Made by a program: the position numbers and the translations under genes. From contig JASHSR010000110.1 in assembly GCA_030038645.1 (NCBI GenBank), forward strand, positions 1 to 39,657: 39,657 bases of DNA, written 5' to 3'. The notes under the pieces are model-generated. The model was not told the origin of the DNA. It did not search any database and saw nothing but the letters and a program-made list of their open reading frames with translations. Below, piece by piece: positions 6,180 through 13,504 of this stretch. Each line of letters begins with the position of its first letter. Positions within the stretch are counted from its first letter, which is position 1. This stretch comes from Gammaproteobacteria bacterium (GTDB lineage Bacteria; Pseudomonadota; Gammaproteobacteria; Steroidobacterales; Steroidobacteraceae).

Positions 6180-7454
6180 TTACGCGACTTCGAGCGACGG
6201 CGGATTGAATGCATCAATCTCCTTCCAATCCTCACCGCGCGGATAGGCGAAGGAGATCGCGCGGATCTTGCCGAAGTCGACATCCTCTCCGGCGAAGGAG
6301 ATCTTGCCTTCGGCCTTGTACGCCTCGATGGCCCGCAGCAACATGCTCCGGGCCCGCAGGATCACCAGGTCGCACCTTCCCAGATGCTGCTTGCTGCGAT
6401 CGACGATCGGCCCCATCGACTCTTGGACGGCGAAATCTTCATAGGCGTTGCCTCGTCCGACGATCCCGCTCCAGTGGCCTCGTTTCATCGCCTCGCGATC
6501 CTGGTGCCACAGGTTGTCGCGGTTACCCATATCGGAGTTGAAGAAGTCGGGGTCGCCCGAATCGGAGCCGTAGATACCCGTGCGGTCGACGGGCATCGGC
6601 CCGTGAGCGTTGAAGCCGATGTACCACTGGGCCGTCCACTCATCGTCGATGGGGATGGAGCAGCACGCGAGCGCCGGCCCTCCGGGGGTCGCGGGGATGA
6701 ACGAGAAGAACGGCAGGGCGACCTCCCGGATGCGAGCATAGCAACGCCCGTTCGCCTGTTCGCGGAGCGCTCCTTCGCGGAAGCCATAAGGCTTGGCGAC
6801 AACCTCGAAAGTGGGCGCCGTGTTGTCGAGCATATAGTCGGATTCGACCTTGAAGACTTGCCGTCCGGCCGAGCTGCCGATATTGGAGGCATGCAGGAAG
6901 CTCACATGCGCGGAATCCAAGAGGGCCTCGAGCCCTTGCATCCAGTTGCAATGAATGATTCCGCGCCGGGGCGACACTTGATCGTCGGGCAAGCTCGTAA
7001 ACTCGAAGTCGGGGAACCTTGGCGGGCTCGCCTTGTTCTTGCCGAGATAGACCCAGACCAGCCCACCCGCCTCGTGAGTCGGATGGCTGCGCACGAGGAC
7101 GCCGGCGGCGAAGCGCTCGCGCCCGGCGCGCAGCTCGGTCGGCGCGTCGACGCACTTGCCGTCGACCGAGAACTTCCAGCCGTGAAAGATGCATCTCAGA
7201 CCGCCCGCCTCGTTCCTCGCGAGCGCGAGGCTGGCGCAGCGGTGCGGGCAGGCTTCCTGCATGAAACCGACGCGACCGTCGGTCGCGCGGAAAGCGACGA
7301 AGTTCTCGCCGAAGAGCCGTACTCGCTCGGGCGCGCCGTCGACCTCCAGCTTGGCCGAGCGGCAGGCCGGCACCCAGTACTCGCGCAGAAACTCGCCCAT
7401 CGGCGCGTCCGGCCCAACACGGGTCAGAAGCTCGTTGTGTTCGGGACTGAGCAT
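6180..7454 (-). CDS. Rieske [2Fe-2S] aromatic-ring oxygenase, oxygenase component (phthalate 4,5-dioxygenase/VanA-like)
   Basis: The 424-residue protein has an N-terminal Rieske domain with cluster ligands C69-P-H71 and C88-I-F-H91-G-W (C-X-H...C-X2-H). The catalytic domain carries the mononuclear iron motif LLDSAHVSFLHASN, with two His ligands near residues 185-192. The layout fits single-subunit-type terminal oxygenases of the phthalate dioxygenase/vanillate demethylase group, which hydroxylate or demethylate aromatic acids using a separate reductase. No reductase or ferredoxin gene lies nearby, so it must borrow one. The ATG at 7454 is chosen because TAGGAGG precedes it by 5 nt. An upstream in-frame extension of 25 residues has no domain similarity. 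The substrate is unknown. Confidence 0.9.
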   Translation of the reverse strand: MLSPEHNELLTRVGPDAPMGEFLREYWVPACRSAKLEVDGAPERVRLFGENFVAFRATDGRVGFMQEACPHRCASLALARNEAGGLRCIFHGWKFSVDGKCVDAPTELRAGRERFAAGVLVRSHPTHEAGGLVWVYLGKNKASPPRFPDFEFTSLPDDQVSPRRGIIHCNWMQGLEALLDSAHVSFLHASNIGSSAGRQVFKVESDYMLDNTAPTFEVVAKPYGFREGALREQANGRCYARIREVALPFFSFIPATPGGPALACCSIPIDDEWTAQWYIGFNAHGPMPVDRTGIYGSDSGDPDFFNSDMGNRDNLWHQDREAMKRGHWSGIVGRGNAYEDFAVQESMGPIVDRSKQHLGRCDLVILRARSMLLRAIEAYKAEGKISFAGEDVDFGKIRAISFAYPRGEDWKEIDAFNPPSLEVA

Positions 7455-7832
7455 ACTCGACCTCCTATTAAGCTCAGTATCGCCGGCGGCCGAGCAATGG
7501 CTGGGCCGGCGCAGCCATCCCCCACGCAACGTCGGGCCTTACAGGTCTATTGGACGTGCGACTGGTCGATAGGCTCTGATTCGTTGATGCTATCACCGAA
7601 TCCATTTCGACCCCAAGATGGTCCCGAATCTCGGTCGCGGGTCGTTTTCACGGCGCGTCTGTCCAAGCTGACTCACAACGCGCTGATGCGGCGGGCCAGG
7701 CGGTCGAAGGCAGCGCCATCGGTCCGGTGGGGGCGCCCGGCGACCGGCGCCGTGGCTGTTTGACTGCTGTGTCGCCCGGTGGCACGCTTGCGCGAATTCA
7801 ACAATGTCGCCGGAGAAGCGCAGAGGGGCGCC
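7455..7832. other. Intergenic region with nothing recognisable
   Basis: This 378-bp spacer separates two divergently oriented genes (Rieske oxygenase leftward, MORN protein rightward) and should contain both promoters. No convincing -35/-10 pair, repeat, RNA gene or conserved short reading frame was identified. Confidence 0.4.
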
Positions 7833-8621
7833 ATGTTGTCGTATCGTCATGCCCCGACAGCTATTGTCCTGCTATCCACAGCGCTCGTCGCCGCCACGGC
7901 GCAGCCGGTACCGGTGCCTCCCGGCGCCAATACCAATCCTCCCGGCCGCGCGGCGCTCGTGCCGAATATGAGTTGTGGGCAGTCGTACTCGCCGACATGG
8001 GACAGTTGCATAGGCGCGGTCAGATATCCGAATGGCAACGTCTATCGCGGCGAATACCACCACGGGATGCGCGACGGTTTCGGTTTCATCGTCATCAACG
8101 CTCACGGCGTTTCCGACAAAAACAACATACTTTCAAATGAGCGATCGATCTACGCCGGCGAGTTCCATGACGACAGGCTCAATGGCCGTGGAGTCTGGTT
8201 CACGATCGGCGGAGCGGGATATTCGGGGACATTCAAGGACAACATTCCGCAGTCCGACGTGCGGCAAAGGAATTGCGGCGGCGACCCGGCTTCGTGGAGC
8301 AATTGCGTTGCAGCGATTCGCTACGGGAACGGGAATCTCTACCGTGGGGAATTCATGCACGGCCACCGGGATGGGATCGGCATGCTGGAGATTCACGCGA
8401 CGGGCGTCCCTGATGATCGAAATATTCGCACGCCAGCGCCGGGGATCTACGTTGGCGAATTCCAGGACGATCGACTGAACGGACGAGGAATGATCTTCAT
8501 TCCAGGGGGCGGCTTCTACGGCAGCTTCAAGAATAACGTATTGATGCCCACGGCCCACGCCGCTCTTACGCAAGCGGGCCCGAGCGGACGGGCGGGTGCG
8601 ACGCGGCGTGCCGGTGGCTAA
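7833..8621 (+). CDS. Exported MORN-repeat protein
   Basis: The 262-residue protein opens with a signal-peptide-like stretch (IVLLSTALVAATAQP). The rest contains MORN-type repeats: YPNGNVYRGEYHHGMRDGFG, YAGEFHDDRLNGRG, YSGTFKDN, then YGNGNLYRGEFMHGHRDGIG, YVGEFQDDRLNGRG, FYGSFKNN. The two sets show that the protein is an internal duplication of a ~95-residue unit, each preceded by a Cys-containing segment (MSCGQSYSPTWDSC; RNCGGDPASWSNC) that could form disulfides in the periplasm. MORN repeats form beta-hairpin rods that bind lipids or proteins; a role here cannot be assigned. The start is the ATG preceded by GAGGGG. The stop overlaps the end of the convergent VOC gene by 4 bp. Confidence 0.82.
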   Translation: MLSYRHAPTAIVLLSTALVAATAQPVPVPPGANTNPPGRAALVPNMSCGQSYSPTWDSCIGAVRYPNGNVYRGEYHHGMRDGFGFIVINAHGVSDKNNILSNERSIYAGEFHDDRLNGRGVWFTIGGAGYSGTFKDNIPQSDVRQRNCGGDPASWSNCVAAIRYGNGNLYRGEFMHGHRDGIGMLEIHATGVPDDRNIRTPAPGIYVGEFQDDRLNGRGMIFIPGGGFYGSFKNNVLMPTAHAALTQAGPSGRAGATRRAGG

Positions 8622-9067
8622 TTTCCACGGCTCTTCCGGTGATCGAACCACATCGCTTCCAGCTTATTTCCATCTGGATCGAATACGAATGCGCCGTAGT
8701 ACCCAGGGTCGTAGTCCGGCCGATATCCAGGTGCGCCGTTGTCGGCCCCGCCGGCGGACAGAGCTGCTGCGTAGAAATCATCCACCGCGGTTGCATGGGA
8801 AGCGTGAAACGCAACGTGCACGCCGCTGCCTGGGTGCGGTGCTGCGCCTCCGACGGGTACGTTCGTCCACAGCTCGGGAAAGTGCAGGCCCCATCCGAGG
8901 GATGTGATTCGTCCTTCCTCCTTCACCTCGTAGAGGAGCTTATACCCGAGGGTGGACAGGACGGCGCTATAGAATCGTCTCGAACGCTCGATGTCACTGA
9001 CGCCGACCGAGACGTGATAGATAGCCCGGACTTTGCCTTGATCTGCAAAAGCGTCCATGGTGGTCAT
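8618..9067 (-). CDS. VOC family protein
   Basis: The 149-residue single-module VOC protein has entry motif IYHVSVGVSDIERSRRFYSAVLSTLGY near residues 16-42, the central HVAFHASHATAVDDFYAAAL, and the final strand AFVFDPDGNKLEAMWFD, with the typical DPDGN turn and a C-terminal Glu-type ligand position. It resembles lyase/dioxygenase-like VOC proteins with no known substrate. The start has GAAGGG next to the ATG. It converges with the MORN gene, sharing 4 bp. It is not closely similar to the first VOC protein of the window. Confidence 0.85.
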   Translation of the reverse strand: MTTMDAFADQGKVRAIYHVSVGVSDIERSRRFYSAVLSTLGYKLLYEVKEEGRITSLGWGLHFPELWTNVPVGGAAPHPGSGVHVAFHASHATAVDDFYAAALSAGGADNGAPGYRPDYDPGYYGAFVFDPDGNKLEAMWFDHRKSRGN

Positions 9068-9105
9068 CCCTTCTCGATTTCATCGAGCGTGGTCGGCTGC
9101 CGGGA

Positions 9106-9360
9106 CTATTCATTCAAGGCTCGATCGATCGCCGCCAGCAGCGCTTTACGTTGCTTGATCGTGTTCACCGGATAACGGTCGAAATCGTTGCGCCTGCTGA
9201 TGTCGGCGAATACCCCAGCCGGGTCCTCGTGAAAGTGCAGAAAGGACTTGGACTTCCTGTAGAAGATTCCAAGTCCTCTCTCTTTGATTCCCGGCCTCAA
9301 TCGGATCTGATCAAGCAAATCTGAAAGCTGCCGCAGAGTATCTTTGCCTGCATGCTTCAC
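9106..9360 (-). CDS. Small conserved-looking protein of unknown function
   Basis: The 84-residue soluble protein starts at GTG. It has a charged helix (DTLRQLSDLLDQIRLRPGIKE), an aromatic core GIFYRKSKSFLHFHEDPAGVFADI, and a C-terminal helical segment NTIKQRKALLAAIDRALNE. The pattern 'FYRKSKxFLHFHEDPxGxFAD' looks like a compact conserved family, but no function can be named. No signal peptide or membrane segment is visible. It lies 38 bp upstream of the VOC gene on the same strand, so the two may be cotranscribed. Confidence 0.65.
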   Translation of the reverse strand: MKHAGKDTLRQLSDLLDQIRLRPGIKERGLGIFYRKSKSFLHFHEDPAGVFADISRRNDFDRYPVNTIKQRKALLAAIDRALNE

Positions 9361-9483
9361 GGCGGATACCCAAGGTAGCGATATAAGAATCGCCGGTCAA
9401 CTCCGAGCGCCCGGCGCTCTCACTCATCCATGAGAAAGGCCGGGAAGGGCAGTAGATCGCTTGGGCGTTGCGCCGTGTTGCCG

Positions 9484-10959
9484 CTATGGCTTCCGAGATT
9501 CGGCGGTCGCGATGAACTGCGTCCGATCCCTCGGAGGCTCCGTCCAGCCTCCGCCGAGCGCCTCGTAAAGGTGGACGACAGCCTGCATGCGGAAAAGCCT
9601 CACCTGGGCGAGCTCGTCTCTCGCGCCGAATAGAGTTTGCTGGGCCTGGAGCACGTTGAGCAAATCGGCTGCTCCCTCGTTGTACTGCAGCTGGGAGATC
9701 CGGAATGCCTCCCCGGCCTCGCTCACCTCCCGACGGAGGAGGCGTTCCTCACTCGCGTAATTCGTCACTTGGCCGAGGGCGGTCTCTACGTCCTCGTAGG
9801 CGTTGAGAACGACGCTCTGATAGCTTGCCACGAGCTGCTGCTGGGTCGCGAAGGCGAGATTCCTCTGTCCGATCAGCTTGCCGCCGGCGAATATCGTCTG
9901 TACGAGTTGAGCGCCTGCCTCCCAGAGGAAGCTCGGTCCATGAACCAGCGCATTGATCGCAGCACTGCCGAAACCCGCGCTGCCACTCAGAGAGAATTGG
10001 GGGAGAAACGCGGCACGCGCCGCCTGGACGTTGGCGTGCGCAGCCGCCAAATTGGCCTCCGCAGCCGCCACGTCGGGCCGGCGCAACAGGAGCTGTGAAG
10101 GGGTGCCCGCGGCGACGGCCGGCACCTGAATCCCGTCCAAGCTTCTGGCCTCGACGCGGAAGTCCTCGGGGGGGCGTCCCAAGAGGACGGCGAGCGCGGC
10201 TCGGGCCTCGAGCTCTTGCTCCTCGAGCGCCGGAACGGCTGCTTGCGCCGACTCAATCTGCGCCTGCTCCTGCGCCAAGTCGAGATTGGAGGCCGTGCCC
10301 GCGGCGACCTTGACCTTCACGACGTTGAGGATTCCGTTAATGGCCGCGATGTCCTCGTTGGCTATCGCGATCTGCTCTCTCAACGCAAGAATGTCGAAGT
10401 AGGTATCCGCGACGGTCGCCGTCACCGTCAACGCGACAGCTTGCTGCGCGAAGCGCGATGACTCGAGAGCTTCCCTTGCCGAGCGAAGGTTGTCGCGCGC
10501 GAGTCCCCAGACATCGAGCTCATACGTCGCTCCGAGATTCAGGCCGAAGGAGTCGAGAGTGGAACCGGCCGGGGTATTGCTCGACGCTGCGGCCGACCCA
10601 GCCCCCGCGCGGTCAGCGTCCGCCTGGGCATCGATCAGGGGAAAGAGCGCAGACCGCTGAATGGTGACCTCGGAGCGAGCCTCCAGCGTGCTCGCGGCCG
10701 CGATCGCCAGATCACGATTGCCCGCCTGTGCCTGAGCAATGAGCGTCGAGAGCTCGGGACTCCCGAATCCTTGCCACCATCCCGCCTGCGGCCATACGGG
10801 TGCGGACGCCGCGGAATGGCCGATGAACGCCTTCGGCACGAATCGCGCCGTCAGCGCCTGCGGCGGCGCGGTCGCGCACCCACAGAGGCAAACTGCCGCG
10901 ATCGCGATCGCAGAGCCCGACGATCGAAGGTGTCTCGGCGGATGCGATGATCTATTCAT
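9484..10959 (-). CDS. Outer-membrane efflux lipoprotein, NodT/OprM-like (TolC superfamily)
   Basis: The 491-residue protein starts with a lipoprotein signal (AIAIAAVCLCGCATAPP; lipobox LCGC). It then has two OEP repeats typical of RND/ABC outer-membrane factors: ELSTLIAQAQAGNRDLAIAAAS, YELDVWGLARDNLRSAREALE, LLLRRPDVAAAEANLAAAHANVQAARAAFLPQFSLSG, VVLNAYEDVETALGQVTNYASEE and LLNVLQAQQTLFGARDELAQVR. It forms the trimeric channel through the outer membrane for the exporter encoded upstream. Its ATG lies inside the last codons of the preceding permease gene (8-bp overlap), showing translational coupling. It is the last gene of the efflux operon. Confidence 0.93.
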   Translation of the reverse strand: MNRSSHPPRHLRSSGSAIAIAAVCLCGCATAPPQALTARFVPKAFIGHSAASAPVWPQAGWWQGFGSPELSTLIAQAQAGNRDLAIAAASTLEARSEVTIQRSALFPLIDAQADADRAGAGSAAASSNTPAGSTLDSFGLNLGATYELDVWGLARDNLRSAREALESSRFAQQAVALTVTATVADTYFDILALREQIAIANEDIAAINGILNVVKVKVAAGTASNLDLAQEQAQIESAQAAVPALEEQELEARAALAVLLGRPPEDFRVEARSLDGIQVPAVAAGTPSQLLLRRPDVAAAEANLAAAHANVQAARAAFLPQFSLSGSAGFGSAAINALVHGPSFLWEAGAQLVQTIFAGGKLIGQRNLAFATQQQLVASYQSVVLNAYEDVETALGQVTNYASEERLLRREVSEAGEAFRISQLQYNEGAADLLNVLQAQQTLFGARDELAQVRLFRMQAVVHLYEALGGGWTEPPRDRTQFIATAESRKP

Positions 10960-13441
10960 AGCGGAGAGTGCGGGCGGGGCTCGTGCGAGCCAGGCGCACG
11001 GTATGCGCCGAGACCGTCGCCCACGCGATGAGCAATGCGGCAACGCCTGCGGCCAGGAAGTAGAGCGGGTCGAGCGGGATGCGATACGCGAAGCCCGCGA
11101 GCCAGCGCCGCAGATAAAAGTAGGCTACCGGCCAGGCGACGACGTTGGCCATCAGTACGGGCACGGACATGCGCCACAGCATCAGCTTCACGATGTCGCC
11201 CGTGCACGCACCCGAAACCTTGCGAAGACCGATCTCCTTGGCCCTCCTCTCCGCCGAGAAGACCGCCAGGCCGTACAGACCCAAGCACCCGATCAGAATG
11301 GCGATGGTGACGAACACGCCGAACAGGGTGCCCTGGCGGTCGTCCTGCTGGTAAAGCTGGCCGTAGGTCTGATCGAGGAAATAGCGTTGAATGGCGACCG
11401 TCGGCACAAAGGCGTGCCACGTCCGGTCTATGAGGCTCAGCGTCTGCAGAGCGTTCCGAGGCCGCAAGCGCACCGAGAGGCTCATCGGGTAATTCGGTAT
11501 GTAGATGTAGACCGTGGGCGAGACCGATTGTCGCGCGCCTTGAACCTTGGTGTCCGCCAGAACGCCCACGATGTGAACGTGATTGTGATTGTATTCGATG
11601 GTCTTTCCGGCCGCTTCCCGTGGAGTGAAGCCCAGCCTCCGAGCGGCGGCGGCATTGATCAGGACATCGCGACCTTCATTTCCGGGATCGCCGCCGGTCA
11701 CGATTCCGATGCTGCTGAGTCGATCATCGCCACGCGAGACAGATAACGGGCGGCCCGCCACGAGTGGAATGCCATAGGTTGCCGGGTAGTCGGGACCAAT
11801 GACCACGGTATTGAGGGTCACCAGATCGGGCTGTCCCGGAACATGAATCGCCGAAAGCATCTGACCGGGCTCGAACGGTACGATGTCCGAGAGGCCGACG
11901 CTCGCCACCCCTGGGATCGTGCGAAGAGCGTCGGCAAAGTCCTGCAGTCGCCTGCCTTCGAGGTCGCTGTTTGCGATGACCACGATGTCGTCGTGGCGGA
12001 AGCCCAGGTTGATGTGACGCGCGTAGCTGATTTGGTTGAACACCACGCCGGCCGCGACGCCCAATCCGATGGAGACCGCGAACTGAGCCATCACGAGAAG
12101 ATTGCGGAGGCTCCAGGGCTCGGCCCGGCGAAGACCGTCGGTCCGGAAGGCAGCGATCGGGCGGAACCCGGACAGCACCAGCGCCGGATAGCTGCCGCTG
12201 ACGAGGCCCGTGACGACGGCGATGCCGACGAGCAAGAGAATCAATCCGCCGTCGGATGCGTAGCGCCAGCCGATCGGGTGACCGAGGAAGCGGTCGAGCA
12301 GCGGCAGCAGCATTTCTCCCGCAGCGAGCGCGAGCGCCAGGGATAAGAGTGCCGTCAGGACCGCCTCCCCCAGGAACTGAACGATCAGCTGCCGCCGGCT
12401 CGCGCCCACGATTTTGCGCAATGCAATCTCGCGTGCCCGTACCAAGGCGACGGCGGTCGCGAGATTCATGAAGTTGAAGCACGCACTCAAAAGGATCAGT
12501 ACGCCGACGGCTGCGACACCGTAGATCGTCGTCCAGCTTCCAGGGGGCGTCGCATTGAACCTCCACTGCGCGGAATCGAGGTGTACGCGGGTGAAGGGCG
12601 TGAGGTGAACGCTGTAGGCTTGGCTGCCGCGGATTCGAAGCCCGTACTTGCGCAACATCGGAGTCACGCTCCTGTCCAAGAGCGGCGCCATGCGGGCGAC
12701 CACGACCGCAGGGTCCACACCCGGCGCGAGGGTGACGTAGCCCCAGCCGTTCTCGCTGAACCAGTCGTGTTTCAGCTGGTCCCAGGATCGATCCGCGCGC
12801 GACGTGTCGGGAATGAACACGTCGCCTGTCAGCTGAGTGTCATGCGGTAGATTTTTCACGATGCCAGTCACCCTGAGCGCGACAGTCTCGTTCTGGCATG
12901 CGGTATTCTTTGCGTCGCAAGCGGCCGTGCTGGCGGTCAAAAAGCGCCCCATGGGATCTGCGGCGCCGAAGTACTTCTTCACCGCGGATTGCGAGAGGAC
13001 AACGGACTCCGGTTGGCGGAACACGGTGTCCGGGCTTCCCGCGACGAGAGGGAGCCGCATGATCCCGAAGAAGTTCGGGTCCACTACGTTCACCGTCTGC
13101 GGGAACTGTCGATCGCCGCTCGTTAGCGTCAATGGCTGCCAGTGTAATTGCGTCATCCCGGTGACACCCGGAATCTCGTCTCGCATCGCGGGCAGCATTG
13201 GATAGGGGATGACGGCGAGCGGTAGCGGCGGCCGGTCTGGCAGGCGGATGGTCAATTCCACTCGGTACAAATCCTGCGTGCCCGGAATCCACTTGTCGTA
13301 GGAGAGCTCGTCGCGGATGAACAAGACGACAAAGAGCACGCACGTGAGCCCGATCGCGAGGCCGACGATGTTGATGACGCTGTAAAGCTTGTGCCGGACG
13401 AGATTTCGCCACGCGACCGTCAGGTAATTGCGGAACATCAC
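10952..13441 (-). CDS. MacB/FtsX-type ABC transporter permease (second of two)
   Basis: The 829-residue protein has the duplicated MacB layout: TM1 (VINIVGLAIGLTCVLFVVLFI, residues ~22-42), a periplasmic MacB_PCD domain to ~300, an FtsX block of three helices (~310-420), a second TM plus periplasmic domain (~440-690), and a final FtsX block (FGVFVTIAILIGCLGLYGLAVFSAERRAKEIGLRKVSGA...). The motif 'RAKEIGLRKV-GA' is the cytoplasmic coupling region found twice (also AREIALRKIVGASR). Proteins of this kind work by mechanotransmission with a LolD/MacB ATPase. It lies 63 bp after the first permease and is clearly paralogous to it, suggesting a heterodimer. It overlaps the outer-membrane factor gene. 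Confidence 0.92.
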   Translation of the reverse strand: MMFRNYLTVAWRNLVRHKLYSVINIVGLAIGLTCVLFVVLFIRDELSYDKWIPGTQDLYRVELTIRLPDRPPLPLAVIPYPMLPAMRDEIPGVTGMTQLHWQPLTLTSGDRQFPQTVNVVDPNFFGIMRLPLVAGSPDTVFRQPESVVLSQSAVKKYFGAADPMGRFLTASTAACDAKNTACQNETVALRVTGIVKNLPHDTQLTGDVFIPDTSRADRSWDQLKHDWFSENGWGYVTLAPGVDPAVVVARMAPLLDRSVTPMLRKYGLRIRGSQAYSVHLTPFTRVHLDSAQWRFNATPPGSWTTIYGVAAVGVLILLSACFNFMNLATAVALVRAREIALRKIVGASRRQLIVQFLGEAVLTALLSLALALAAGEMLLPLLDRFLGHPIGWRYASDGGLILLLVGIAVVTGLVSGSYPALVLSGFRPIAAFRTDGLRRAEPWSLRNLLVMAQFAVSIGLGVAAGVVFNQISYARHINLGFRHDDIVVIANSDLEGRRLQDFADALRTIPGVASVGLSDIVPFEPGQMLSAIHVPGQPDLVTLNTVVIGPDYPATYGIPLVAGRPLSVSRGDDRLSSIGIVTGGDPGNEGRDVLINAAAARRLGFTPREAAGKTIEYNHNHVHIVGVLADTKVQGARQSVSPTVYIYIPNYPMSLSVRLRPRNALQTLSLIDRTWHAFVPTVAIQRYFLDQTYGQLYQQDDRQGTLFGVFVTIAILIGCLGLYGLAVFSAERRAKEIGLRKVSGACTGDIVKLMLWRMSVPVLMANVVAWPVAYFYLRRWLAGFAYRIPLDPLYFLAAGVAALLIAWATVSAHTVRLARTSPARTLRYE

Positions 13442-13504
13442 GCACTCCTCGACGCCGTGGCAGCGTCTTCCGGCGGTGACGGCGCTTCTCTTCCCACCCG
13501 CGGC

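Noticed and set aside
7780..7792. TGGCACGCTTGCG resembling a sigma-54 promoter before the MORN gene
   Set aside because: GG and GC are 7 bp apart rather than the required 10, so it cannot work as a -24/-12 element.
10739..11746. Long + strand frames opposite the ABC permease genes (also 15653-16759, 16914-17950 and 26422-28701)
   Set aside because: They are Arg/His/Asp-rich shadows of high-GC genes on the - strand, which have clear family motifs and operon spacing.
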